A stretch of 8,446 nucleotides of DNA from Thermotoga sp. (GCA_003641555.1 QNAT01000034.1:1-8446), one strand, 5' to 3'. Shown: positions 1 to 7,247, counted from the stretch's first letter. Program-made: numbers and translations. Notes: generated by a model not told the origin, from the sequence alone.

Positions 1-148
1 GATGAGACTCAGAAATAAGAGCCTCGCTTTGCATTTCTCTAATCCATTCCTCCTTTAATTTTGCCGCCTCTAAAAATCCTCTTGCTCTTTCTATTTCAAG
101 AAGAGCATTATTTATACTATGAGTGATTGTAAATCTTGGTTTGAACAT
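1..148 (-). CDS. Fic family protein, N-terminal fragment (cut by window edge)
   Basis: Only the first 49 residues are inside the window, beginning MFKPRFTITHSINNAL and ending at a Ser-His. This opening, with the later LEIERARGFLEAAKL stretch and a Trp-Ile-x-Glu-Met segment, matches from memory the helical N-terminal region (Fic_N type) of many Fic/DOC proteins. In those proteins the text continues into a His/Thr-rich segment ending in an inhibitory-type Glu-Gly, but that part and the catalytic HPFxxGNGR motif lie beyond the edge. Fic enzymes typically transfer AMP from ATP to a hydroxyl of a target protein. The ATG shares its A with the stop of the methyltransferase gene (TAATG), and a strong ribosome site (GGAGGGG at 157-163) sits 8 bases upstream, so the start is secure. 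It is the third gene of a coupled operon. A toxin or regulatory role is inferred; the family call rests on a short fragment. Confidence 0.8.
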   Translation of the reverse strand, partial: MFKPRFTITHSINNALLEIERARGFLEAAKLKEEWIREMQSEALISESH

Positions 149-3100
149 TACTTCTGCCCCTCCACAATCTTTATCTCTTCATCTGTCAAGCCATAAAGTT
201 TATAGACCATCTGATCAATCTGGCGTTCGAGTTCTTTTACACTTCTGTTATCTTTGCTGTCTCCCTCTGGATCGTAATCTTCTTTTTGAGTGATAGAAAG
301 AATTTTATCAACAAGTTCAATAAATGGTTTTTGGTCTGATTCAGAGATTTTTGGGATGGGAAGTTGTTCTAAAAATGCTTTTTTATATCTATACCCATTT
401 TCTCCAAGGCCGCCACCTGCATAAAATTGCTTGAAGAAAAATGTTGCGGGTTTTGAGTTTAATATTGCAATTAAATATCTTAAGCTTTTCCCTGTCATTA
501 AGAAAGTTGTTGCTTCGCAATAGAAATTTTTATTATCAAAAGCAAAACTTGGTTCTCTAACTATTTCCTGCCACACAATCTTTTCTTTTTCAAATTCAGG
601 GTAGTAAGTTGCAGCACACCTTTGCAAAGCATACCATTCATAGCGTATCCCTGTTTCAGTTTTATTTCTATTAGATAACTGCTCTTTATATTGTAATAAA
701 TGATTGTAGATAGCAGGATACTGTCCCTTAAACTTATATTCTGCTTTTTGTGAAGCTCCCTGAATAGAATTATCTTTGTTCAACGGGAAATGCCAGGGAA
801 TAAAGATCACCCACAACCCTGCCCATTTATAATAATATCTTCCAATATCTCTGCCTCTTAATATTGGTTTTAATATTTCAGCACTTTTGGGGTCTTCTTC
901 GCATAATCTTTCTTTTGTTTTTGTATCAATGATAAATGCTTTGTTAAAACCTGTTTTAATTCCAAAGTAAATTTTCACATCCCATTCTTTTAATGGCTTT
1001 CCGATGCTTTCTATCTTTTCTTTCAGTTTCAATATTCTTTCGCCTGCCAATGTCCAGCATTTATTGTCAAGTTTTTCCTGATAAATCGTATTTTGACTCT
1101 TCTCAATATAATCAACTATATCACCATCGATCTTGCTTTGCACATTTGCATATTTTACCCGATGCTCTTTATCTGCTTTTATTTTCTGAATCAAGATTAT
1201 ATTCGTATCCACTGTTGCCTCAAATACAGGGTATCCACCAAAATCTATGAGGTTTATAACTTTCGTGTTCCCTTTAAAGAATTCGCGTAATTTTTCTCCA
1301 TATCTCGCTCGCATCCATTTGTTGCTTGAAATAAAGCATAGATGTCCCTTTTCTTTTAAAATATCGTATGCCTTTTCATAAAAATATGTGTAAAGGTCAG
1401 AAGTTGAATTGAAAACTTTATATCTTGCTTTTTGAAGGAATGGTTTGTATTCTTTTATCTTTTCCTGCCTTACATACGGTGGATTTGCGATCACCACGTC
1501 AAAGCCACCTTTTTCTTTTTCATGGAATACTTCAGAAAAATGAACACGAAAATCAAAATTAACTTCTTCCATCTCCTTGAAAAACTTCTTTGCTTGTTCA
1601 ACTAACTCATCAAAAAGTGCATTGATCTTGTTTCTGATTTTAACCTTTTCAGACAGGTTTGTTTTATTAGTGTATTTTTCTTTAAGTTGCTCAATTTCTT
1701 CATTTATTGTAAAATTCCTTAAAACGTTGGAGGGAAAACCTAAAAGGGAATTCCCAAATACGATCTTGTAATCCAGATTCGGCAGTGGTTTTATCTTCGT
1801 TACGTCTTCCTCATCCACGATGAGCGAGAGCCATAGGCGGAGTTTTGCAACTTCACAGGCCCCGGCATCTACATCCACACCATAGAGGGAATTCTCTATA
1901 CATTCCCATTTGAAGTTGTAAGAAGTCCTTTCCGGCTCTTTTACGTGTACTGAGAGTACGTTCCTCGCATTCACGATCTCATGCATCATACCCACAAGGA
2001 ACGCTCCACTGCCAACTGCAGGGTCACAAACCTTGATATCTCTTAGTTTTTCGTCAATGAGTTTTGCATTTTCTCTTATACTCTCAGGAAGTTTAGGGCC
2101 ATAGTTTGAAGTTTTCTGTTTACCTTCTTTAATTCGTTGCTCTTTAATTAACGCTGTGCCATCATTTTCGATGTATTGTTCGCCGTGCTTGATGAAGTCT
2201 TCGATATCCTCTCGAGTGCACTTTCCCTCGAGCTCCGTCGATAAGTAGTTGATTAAACTCTCCTGGCACATGTAGTGAACGATCTCGCGAGGTGTATAGT
2301 AAACACCGAATTTCTTATTGAATTTCCTTTCTTCTAAACTCTTCTTGCTTTTCAAAGCCTTTTTGTATTCACCAAAATTATCGGGTCTTATGGCGTTGAA
2401 TTTCTCATACAATTTACCCAAAAGTTCGGGGTCTATTGCCACCTCTTTTTCAAGTGGTTCATCTTCTTTCACGGTGAAATTAAAACGATCGAATACGTCG
2501 AGAATACCGTCTCCAATATCCCCTTCAGGAGTTCTATGACTATTGGAAAAAAGGTCATCTGGAAGGAGTATGTCCGTATGTACCCAATCGTATTCACCGA
2601 TCGGTTCGAAAAGTCCACCATTTAAGAATGGAATCTTGCAGTTGAACCTGCTGTAAAAATCCTCATCGCGCTGATGAGCAAGTGCTTCATAAAACAAGGG
2701 CTCCAGGATGTCGTTGAAGAAATTCTCATAGTTACCATATTTTTTATCGAACAGCCTTCTCAAAAAATTCTTCGGTCCTGTACCCCATCTGTCATCTCTA
2801 TCTACCCCAAACCACCCTTTTTTCTGCAGGAAATACAGGAATACGATCTGCTCTAAGAGTTTCTTGGCGAAGTCAACGGTATTGATATTCCTGGATTCGA
2901 AGTTACTCTTTACCTTTTCGTCGCTCTCAACTATCTTGTCCAATTCGTTTACCGTGCGTATGAGAAGGTCACGATATCCTTCAAAAAATTCCTTTGTAAC
3001 AGACTCAATGTTGAATGCTTCTTCTAACTGTACAAGTGTAGGGTTATGCTCATCATCCTCAAGGATATGTATGAGTCTGCTTTGTGCTGTATGACTTGCT

Positions 3101-3570
3101 TCATTTTTCCCAACAAGGAAAGACCATCTACGCGCTGGGGATTTCTTTTCTATTACCTCTCCATTCTCGATGATATAATCTACCTTCACAAGAGAGAATC
3201 GCCAATCTTCCTCATCCGGAGGGACGAAGGCAACTAATGCCGCATTCTTCCTACTCGAAGATCCGTATTCTCCTTTCAGAAAGCCTGCAACGAAGTTACG
3301 CTGCCTGGAACGAGCACGTTCAATCGATGTTTGCTTCTTAAGATAGGTGATCAGGACATCGATGCGATTTTTGCCATCGTTGTATTTTCCAATTCGTTTA
3401 TATCTGCAGATGTGATCTTTGTAAGGATCGGGTATGTAGGCACCGAAGTAATCGAAATGGGTAGATTCCATGGTATTCAAGAGTTCACTTATGAATCGAT
3501 TGAATCTCTCTTCATTGAATTCATTTTCGAATGTTTTTCTGATCAGAGCCTTCGCTTGTGCTTCATCCAT
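148..3570 (-). CDS. Eco57I/COG1002-type adenine-N6 DNA methyltransferase with TaqI-like specificity domain
   Basis: About 1140 residues. It should methylate adenine in a specific DNA site using S-adenosylmethionine. Visible motifs, numbered from the ATG at 3570: FGVYYTP at 421-427 (motif X region), DPAVGSGAF at 516-524 (motif I, cofactor loop), NPPY at 696-699 (catalytic motif IV), GIKTGFNKAF at 870-879, ILRGRDI near 903-909 and LPIP at 1070-1073. The last three are hallmarks of the TaqI-like C-terminal specificity region. The N-terminal 200 residues hold a conserved-looking block (RIDVLITYLKK, then ERARSRQRNF at about 84-93) seen in large COG1002 proteins, but no clear PD-(D/E)xK nuclease. 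The start could instead be GTG at 3573; ATG at 3570 fits the ribosome site better. It overlaps the helicase gene by 8 bases and abuts fic. G+C falls sharply in its 3' half, from about 1740 onward. The family is secure; the target site is unknown. Confidence 0.93.
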   Translation of the reverse strand: MDEAQAKALIRKTFENEFNEERFNRFISELLNTMESTHFDYFGAYIPDPYKDHICRYKRIGKYNDGKNRIDVLITYLKKQTSIERARSRQRNFVAGFLKGEYGSSSRKNAALVAFVPPDEEDWRFSLVKVDYIIENGEVIEKKSPARRWSFLVGKNEASHTAQSRLIHILEDDEHNPTLVQLEEAFNIESVTKEFFEGYRDLLIRTVNELDKIVESDEKVKSNFESRNINTVDFAKKLLEQIVFLYFLQKKGWFGVDRDDRWGTGPKNFLRRLFDKKYGNYENFFNDILEPLFYEALAHQRDEDFYSRFNCKIPFLNGGLFEPIGEYDWVHTDILLPDDLFSNSHRTPEGDIGDGILDVFDRFNFTVKEDEPLEKEVAIDPELLGKLYEKFNAIRPDNFGEYKKALKSKKSLEERKFNKKFGVYYTPREIVHYMCQESLINYLSTELEGKCTREDIEDFIKHGEQYIENDGTALIKEQRIKEGKQKTSNYGPKLPESIRENAKLIDEKLRDIKVCDPAVGSGAFLVGMMHEIVNARNVLSVHVKEPERTSYNFKWECIENSLYGVDVDAGACEVAKLRLWLSLIVDEEDVTKIKPLPNLDYKIVFGNSLLGFPSNVLRNFTINEEIEQLKEKYTNKTNLSEKVKIRNKINALFDELVEQAKKFFKEMEEVNFDFRVHFSEVFHEKEKGGFDVVIANPPYVRQEKIKEYKPFLQKARYKVFNSTSDLYTYFYEKAYDILKEKGHLCFISSNKWMRARYGEKLREFFKGNTKVINLIDFGGYPVFEATVDTNIILIQKIKADKEHRVKYANVQSKIDGDIVDYIEKSQNTIYQEKLDNKCWTLAGERILKLKEKIESIGKPLKEWDVKIYFGIKTGFNKAFIIDTKTKERLCEEDPKSAEILKPILRGRDIGRYYYKWAGLWVIFIPWHFPLNKDNSIQGASQKAEYKFKGQYPAIYNHLLQYKEQLSNRNKTETGIRYEWYALQRCAATYYPEFEKEKIVWQEIVREPSFAFDNKNFYCEATTFLMTGKSLRYLIAILNSKPATFFFKQFYAGGGLGENGYRYKKAFLEQLPIPKISESDQKPFIELVDKILSITQKEDYDPEGDSKDNRSVKELERQIDQMVYKLYGLTDEEIKIVEGQK
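157..163 (-). promoter_or_regulatory. Ribosome binding site of the Fic gene
   Basis: GGAGGGG on the - strand, eight bases before the fic ATG and inside the last codons of the methyltransferase gene. It is the strongest ribosome site of this operon. It suggests that the Fic protein is made efficiently and not only by read-through from the upstream gene. Confidence 0.65.
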
Positions 3571-6500
3571 CACTGTCTCCTGCCAAATATACCGATAGTA
3601 TGACTTCTCTCTTTCCAGATCTCATCGCATAATTTTCCGAATAATGCTTTTCAAGCAGCCTTCGGGGAATGTTTTTGCTAACAATCGCGTAGACCTTGAG
3701 AGGATTGTCCAACTCTGGTTTTAAATCCTTCAACGCCTTCAGAGTCTTCATCAATCTCCGCTTCGGTATGGCACCGTCTTTGAGTCGCTCTTTGACTCTT
3801 TCAAGATTCGCTTCTTGCTCATCAGTTAATCGCTTCCCGTTTTTCAAGGTGGCTCTCAGGATATTCTCGAGTCTTGCCGAACTATCCCTGCCAGAACGTT
3901 TTTGAAAGGATTCATTATTCGTTGCGTTGAAAAATGCCCCTTTATTTCTTCTGAGAAGTGCATAGTAATCGTCAAGTGGGATCTTCTCGCACCTTTCTGT
4001 GACTGAACTCTCGAGGACCTTTGCGGCAGTGATGAAATCGAGTTCTTGCGTCTCCCCCATCGCATTCGTTATGAAGAATTTCTGGAGTTTACCCTTTCTG
4101 AAGTATGTGAGAAGGGAATTCGTTCGAATAGACCTTTTTGCAGAACGAGCCTTTTTGGGAAGGCGTTTTATCTTCTCGAAAAGTTGAGGATTTTTATCCC
4201 TGATATCCTTTATAACATTTAGATATTTCAATTCACTTTCCTCCTCCAGTTCTTCATCAAGTATCTTTGTGGAAAGAAGCCGATCGAAGAGTTCGTGATG
4301 GCCAATCGGTTCTCCCTCAGTTAATATGGAGGCATCACCGCCCAAAAGAGTTAGGAATGTTTCGATCTTAGAACGTGCTATCTTCGTGAGTTCTATCTCA
4401 TCATCCGATTGTTTGGTGGGAAAGAAGTTAAAGGTGTATATGGTATCGAAGTCGGTATCGATACGGTTGACCCTTCCAACTCTCTGCATCATGCGGGTTG
4501 GATTCCAGGGAATATCGTAGTTTACCACTACATTTGATCTGTGAAGATTAACGCCTTCGGAAAGGACCTCGGTGGATATGAGGATCTGATAATCGTTTCT
4601 TTTGTATCGTGCCCTCGCATCGAAGTTATCTATTACCTTGTTAGCGATCTCTTTAGAGGAACTGCCAGTATAACAGAGGGCTTTGTCTCCGACGTTTTCC
4701 GTAAGGTATTCAGCCGTTTCTTTCGATTCGGTGAAAATGATGACTTTATTTTTCCTCAGGATCTCGTTCTTCGAAAGATTCCTTTGCAATTCCTCGAGTT
4801 TTGGATCTCTCTTCACATCGTTCCACATATCTTTTATCCTCTTCAATATGGCGAGGTCGTTCTCCAGATCTCTTCTGAAATCTTCCCTGAATTCTTCTTT
4901 GCTATATTCTTTTGCCTTTTCTTCATCGAGAAGATGTTGTATCTCTTCGTCATTGTCACTCTCGATCAATTCGAAGATCTTGTTGATGTATTTCTTACTT
5001 ACGAAGACACGACCGTTATCAAAGGCCTTGAGAAATTGCTGGTAAGAATTGATGAATCTATCGATGGTTCGCTTGAAGGCATAGAAACTGCTCTCCAGGC
5101 GTTTCACAAGCAGCACCTTCATGAATCCCTCCATGTTTCTCTGGGATTGCTTCTCTAAGACCTTGATCTCTTGTTTGAGATAGAGTAGAGGTGTATAGCG
5201 GGCGTACTTGAATTCTTGCGTGATCGATCTCATCGTTTCCATGAAGATCCTATCTTCTCGCTCGTTGAGTTGATAGTAGATGGGATGCGGGGGTTTGACC
5301 TCTGGGAATTTTATCTTGTTCTTCTCGAGATCGCTTTTGTAGTATTTTCTTATCTCAGCCCTCGTCCTCCTTACCATAATGTATTTCAACACTTTTTCCC
5401 TGATCTCTTTTGCATTTTCTTTAGTGATTTTGATATATTCATCGTAATTTCCCTTGCGATCGACTTCATTCAATCTTTTATTAAGCCGTTTGAAGAATCC
5501 TTCGAGACCTGGCAAGCCTGGTATGGTGCTTTTCCTCGGATTTTGGAAGAGTTTAATTTGATTCAAGAGGTCATTGGGGGAATTGTTATACGGAGTGGCA
5601 GTTACAAGAATAACCCGTTTTCCTCGGCATATCTGTGCGAGTTTATCATAACCGATTGTTGTCTCCGACCTGAAACGGTGTGATTCATCGATAATTACAT
5701 TATCGTATTCTCTCTCTTCCATCTTCTTCAAGGCTTCATCTAATTTACCAATGGATACACAATCGGCAGGGATGTTAAAATCGGAAAAGACATTCCTCCA
5801 GGACCCAGGATTCTCTTCTCTAAGCAAGGCAGGAGGAGCTATAACGAGTGTTCTCCCTTCGATCTCTTTTGCCAATATTGCCGATATATATGTTTTTCCT
5901 AATCCCACAACGTCGGATATGAATACACCACCGTACTCTTCGAGAATTTCCTTCGCATTCAGCACCGCTTGTTTCTGATATTCGAGTTTTTTGAAATCCT
6001 GTGGTAGATACCTCATGGAGAATTCGTATGGAGGCTTCAACTCGTCTCTGAAGTATTCGTACAGGAATTTGAGATACAGTTCGTATGGAGTTATATCCTC
6101 TTTCAACCATGTCTTCGTCTGAATAGTCTGTACGTATTTCTCACTTACGTTTACTGAATCTTTCCACAACTCTTCGAACTTCTGTCTGGCAAATTCGTAA
6201 TCTGCAGGATTTTTCAACTCGACGTTGAATTCGAGATTTTCCTTGAGTCCCGATCGGGTGAGATTACTCGAGCCAGTTATGATTCTGCCTACGTCTATGT
6301 AGCCCTGCGGAAATGTGAAGATGTATAGTTTTGCATGTATATCAGATGGATACGCCCTTATCTCCAATTTCTTATTCTTTATCCACTCGATGAATTTTTT
6401 AACGCCGAGTTCAACGTCTTTATCATCTTCGGATTCTTCCATCTCTTCTTTAACTTCTTCCTCTACAATCTGTTTCGTCTCGTAAGATGTATGCCAATTC

Positions 6501-6745
6501 TTTTGTTTGCTCTCTTCTACTGATTCATAGCCTTTTCTGCCCATGCCAATACCAACGAGTATACGAATCCTATCTGCCTTTTCTAATGCGGGATATATCA
6601 AACGAAAGCCACTCAGGTAAAAATATCCGATCAAACAATCGAAAAACCTTGATTCTTTGCACAGCACATTAAATCTGTCTTTAAGGATACGCCCGGGTTC
6701 GTTAGTTATAAACGTTAAATCGGTAACAGTTTTTCTTTCCATCAT
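3563..6745 (-). CDS. PLD/HKD-nuclease domain fused to SNF2-like helicase
   Basis: 1060 residues. The N-terminal 200 or so residues form a phospholipase-D-like domain with one HxK motif (His137, Lys139), GSSNLT at 158-163 and a following NLEFNVE. The helicase core follows: YQKQAV at 256-261, Walker A DVVGLGKT at 278-285, Walker B as DESH at 353-356, TATP at 382-385, a roughly 280-residue charged helical insert, VIIFTES at 668-674, STEVLSEGVNL at 724-734 and the arginine-finger motif QRVGRVNR at 754-761. All ATPase motifs look intact. Residues 770-1060 match nothing I recognise and are basic and helical. The expected role is ATP-driven movement on DNA, with the HKD domain as nuclease; HKD enzymes cut without metal and usually pair two motifs by dimerising. 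It is first in the operon, with GAGG at 6754-6757 eight bases before the ATG; a second ATG follows directly. Its pairing with a methyltransferase points to restriction. Activity is inferred. Confidence 0.92.
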   Translation of the reverse strand: MMERKTVTDLTFITNEPGRILKDRFNVLCKESRFFDCLIGYFYLSGFRLIYPALEKADRIRILVGIGMGRKGYESVEESKQKNWHTSYETKQIVEEEVKEEMEESEDDKDVELGVKKFIEWIKNKKLEIRAYPSDIHAKLYIFTFPQGYIDVGRIITGSSNLTRSGLKENLEFNVELKNPADYEFARQKFEELWKDSVNVSEKYVQTIQTKTWLKEDITPYELYLKFLYEYFRDELKPPYEFSMRYLPQDFKKLEYQKQAVLNAKEILEEYGGVFISDVVGLGKTYISAILAKEIEGRTLVIAPPALLREENPGSWRNVFSDFNIPADCVSIGKLDEALKKMEEREYDNVIIDESHRFRSETTIGYDKLAQICRGKRVILVTATPYNNSPNDLLNQIKLFQNPRKSTIPGLPGLEGFFKRLNKRLNEVDRKGNYDEYIKITKENAKEIREKVLKYIMVRRTRAEIRKYYKSDLEKNKIKFPEVKPPHPIYYQLNEREDRIFMETMRSITQEFKYARYTPLLYLKQEIKVLEKQSQRNMEGFMKVLLVKRLESSFYAFKRTIDRFINSYQQFLKAFDNGRVFVSKKYINKIFELIESDNDEEIQHLLDEEKAKEYSKEEFREDFRRDLENDLAILKRIKDMWNDVKRDPKLEELQRNLSKNEILRKNKVIIFTESKETAEYLTENVGDKALCYTGSSSKEIANKVIDNFDARARYKRNDYQILISTEVLSEGVNLHRSNVVVNYDIPWNPTRMMQRVGRVNRIDTDFDTIYTFNFFPTKQSDDEIELTKIARSKIETFLTLLGGDASILTEGEPIGHHELFDRLLSTKILDEELEEESELKYLNVIKDIRDKNPQLFEKIKRLPKKARSAKRSIRTNSLLTYFRKGKLQKFFITNAMGETQELDFITAAKVLESSVTERCEKIPLDDYYALLRRNKGAFFNATNNESFQKRSGRDSSARLENILRATLKNGKRLTDEQEANLERVKERLKDGAIPKRRLMKTLKALKDLKPELDNPLKVYAIVSKNIPRRLLEKHYSENYAMRSGKREVILSVYLAGDSDG
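3577..3581 (-). promoter_or_regulatory. Ribosome binding site that decides the methyltransferase start
   Basis: On the - strand AGGAG lies six bases before ATG (3570) but only three before the in-frame GTG (3573). The spacing favours the ATG, giving ATGGATGA, in which the new start precedes the helicase stop codon by two bases. Ribosomes finishing the helicase can therefore re-initiate. Confidence 0.7.
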
Positions 6746-6830
6746 CAGTTTTGCCTCATCGATTCATTATTTTTCCCTTTTACACAAATCCCTTAAGACA
6801 TCCATACATCCTGAATGAATGAGTTCGTAG

Positions 6831-6850
6831 ATAATCCATAATCCAATTAT
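6831..6850. repeat. Operator-like palindrome and tandem repeat over the leftward -10
   Basis: ATAATCC occurs twice in tandem (6831-6844). The second copy is also part of ATAAT-CCA-ATTAT (6838-6850), a palindrome with perfect 5-bp arms. Together they cover the -10 element and the predicted start point of the leftward transcript, where a bound repressor would block initiation. No regulator gene is visible in the window. AT-rich DNA yields such motifs by chance, so confidence is modest. Confidence 0.35.
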
Positions 6851-6854
6851 ATCA
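6846..6854 (-). promoter_or_regulatory. Extended -10 promoter of the defence operon
   Basis: Reading the - strand, TGATATAAT is a perfect extended -10 element (TG, one base, TATAAT). No good -35 hexamer is present at 16-18 bp, which is typical of extended -10 or activator-dependent promoters. Transcription would begin near 6839, leaving a leader of about 95 bases before the helicase ATG at 6745. It is the best leftward promoter in the intergenic region; another TATAAT on the same strand at 7054-7059 lacks these supports. Confidence 0.6.
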
Positions 6855-6861
6855 CAACTCT

Positions 6862-6901
6862 TGCCACGAACTTCGACCTAAAATTGTTAGCCTGCCACAA
6901 A
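6862..6901. repeat. Pair of 9-bp direct repeats upstream of the leftward promoter
   Basis: TGCCACGAA (6862-6870) and TGCCACAAA (6893-6901) differ at one base, and each is preceded by a pyrimidine. They start 31 bp apart, about three helical turns, so proteins bound to them would face the same side of DNA. The nearer copy occupies the place of the missing -35 element. Two activator or repressor sites would fit; function is inferred from position only. Confidence 0.4.
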
Positions 6902-7185
6902 GTACGGGGTCACAGAAAGGAGTATGTAATGCACTTTTTATAAAAACGGCATCTTGTTCGGTGGATCAGGATTGGGTTCGGAGTCTTTTCTCATTCACAT
7001 AAATACAGGAAAAAACTTGAGAATAACGAATTTCCTTTCTGAAAATTGTCCAAATTATATATCCCAAAATCCCGGTTAGAAACCAAAAAGAGGGTAAACC
7101 CATAAAATTTGTCCGTTTTTTTGAGTAGTGTAAAATAAAATTGATCCACAAAAGACGAAATATCCTATGTGGAACCGTAAGACTC

Positions 7186-7214
7186 TTGAAATGGGTTGTA
7201 TGAAAGGCTATAAT
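7186..7214 (+). promoter_or_regulatory. Sigma-70-type promoter of the DUF177-rpmF-plsX operon
   Basis: TTGAAA at 7186-7191 and TATAAT at 7209-7214 are separated by exactly 17 bp, one base away from a full consensus promoter. Transcription should start near 7221. This rules out an in-frame ATG at 7167 for the first gene, since that codon lies upstream of the promoter, and leaves a leader of about 30 bases before the ATG at 7254. Strong, constitutive expression would be expected for this housekeeping operon. Confidence 0.85.
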
Positions 7215-7241
7215 TTCTTTAAGGTGCAAATGAGAAACGAG

Positions 7242-7247
7242 AAGGTG
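7242..7247 (+). promoter_or_regulatory. Ribosome binding site that decides the DUF177 start
   Basis: AAGGTG six bases before the ATG at 7254. The alternative in-frame ATG at 7230 has a similar AAGGTG only three bases away and lies almost at the predicted transcription start, so 7254 is preferred. Confidence 0.65.

Larger units (their letters stand above)
6746..7185. other. Divergent intergenic region without a supported gene
   Basis: The right part is AT-rich (about 28% G+C on a sampled line). Apart from the leftward promoter and its repeats it holds a perfect 12-bp palindrome TTTTTATAAAAA at 6935-6946 and a small GGGT-AA-ACCC inverted repeat near 7092-7101. It also holds a good ribosome-site-like AAAGGAG (6917-6922) followed by an ATG at 6929 that opens only four codons before a stop. 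I see no tRNA, insertion sequence, CRISPR array or convincing terminator. An 87-codon leftward frame at 6966-7229 runs across the rightward promoter and lacks a ribosome site; I do not accept it as a gene. Confidence 0.6.

Noticed and set aside
4541..5158. A 205-codon + strand reading frame opposite the helicase gene
   Set aside because: It lies wholly inside the intact helicase gene on the other strand, has no family-like motifs and no convincing ribosome site. The helicase frame carries all conserved motifs, so this is an antisense shadow. The same holds for the frames at 4683-5045 and 5216-5683.
148..6745. Calling the operon DISARM or BREX
   Set aside because: The SNF2, PLD and adenine methylase parts recall DISARM, and the methylase resembles PglX of BREX. 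However, no DrmA, DrmB, BrxC, PglZ or BrxL-like gene is visible, and PLD is fused to the helicase. The name cannot be supported from this window.
6961..7149. 8-bp inverted repeat GTGGATCA (6961-6968) / TGATCCAC (7142-7149) as possible ends of a small mobile element
   Set aside because: A pair of matching 8-mers is expected by chance in about 500 bases. No target duplication flanks them and the interior has no element-like feature.
6966..7229. An 87-codon - strand frame in the intergenic region with one hydrophobic stretch
   Set aside because: No ribosome site precedes either possible ATG, it runs through the strong + strand promoter at 7186-7214, and the composition is that of AT-rich spacer DNA. 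A real small membrane protein cannot be fully excluded.
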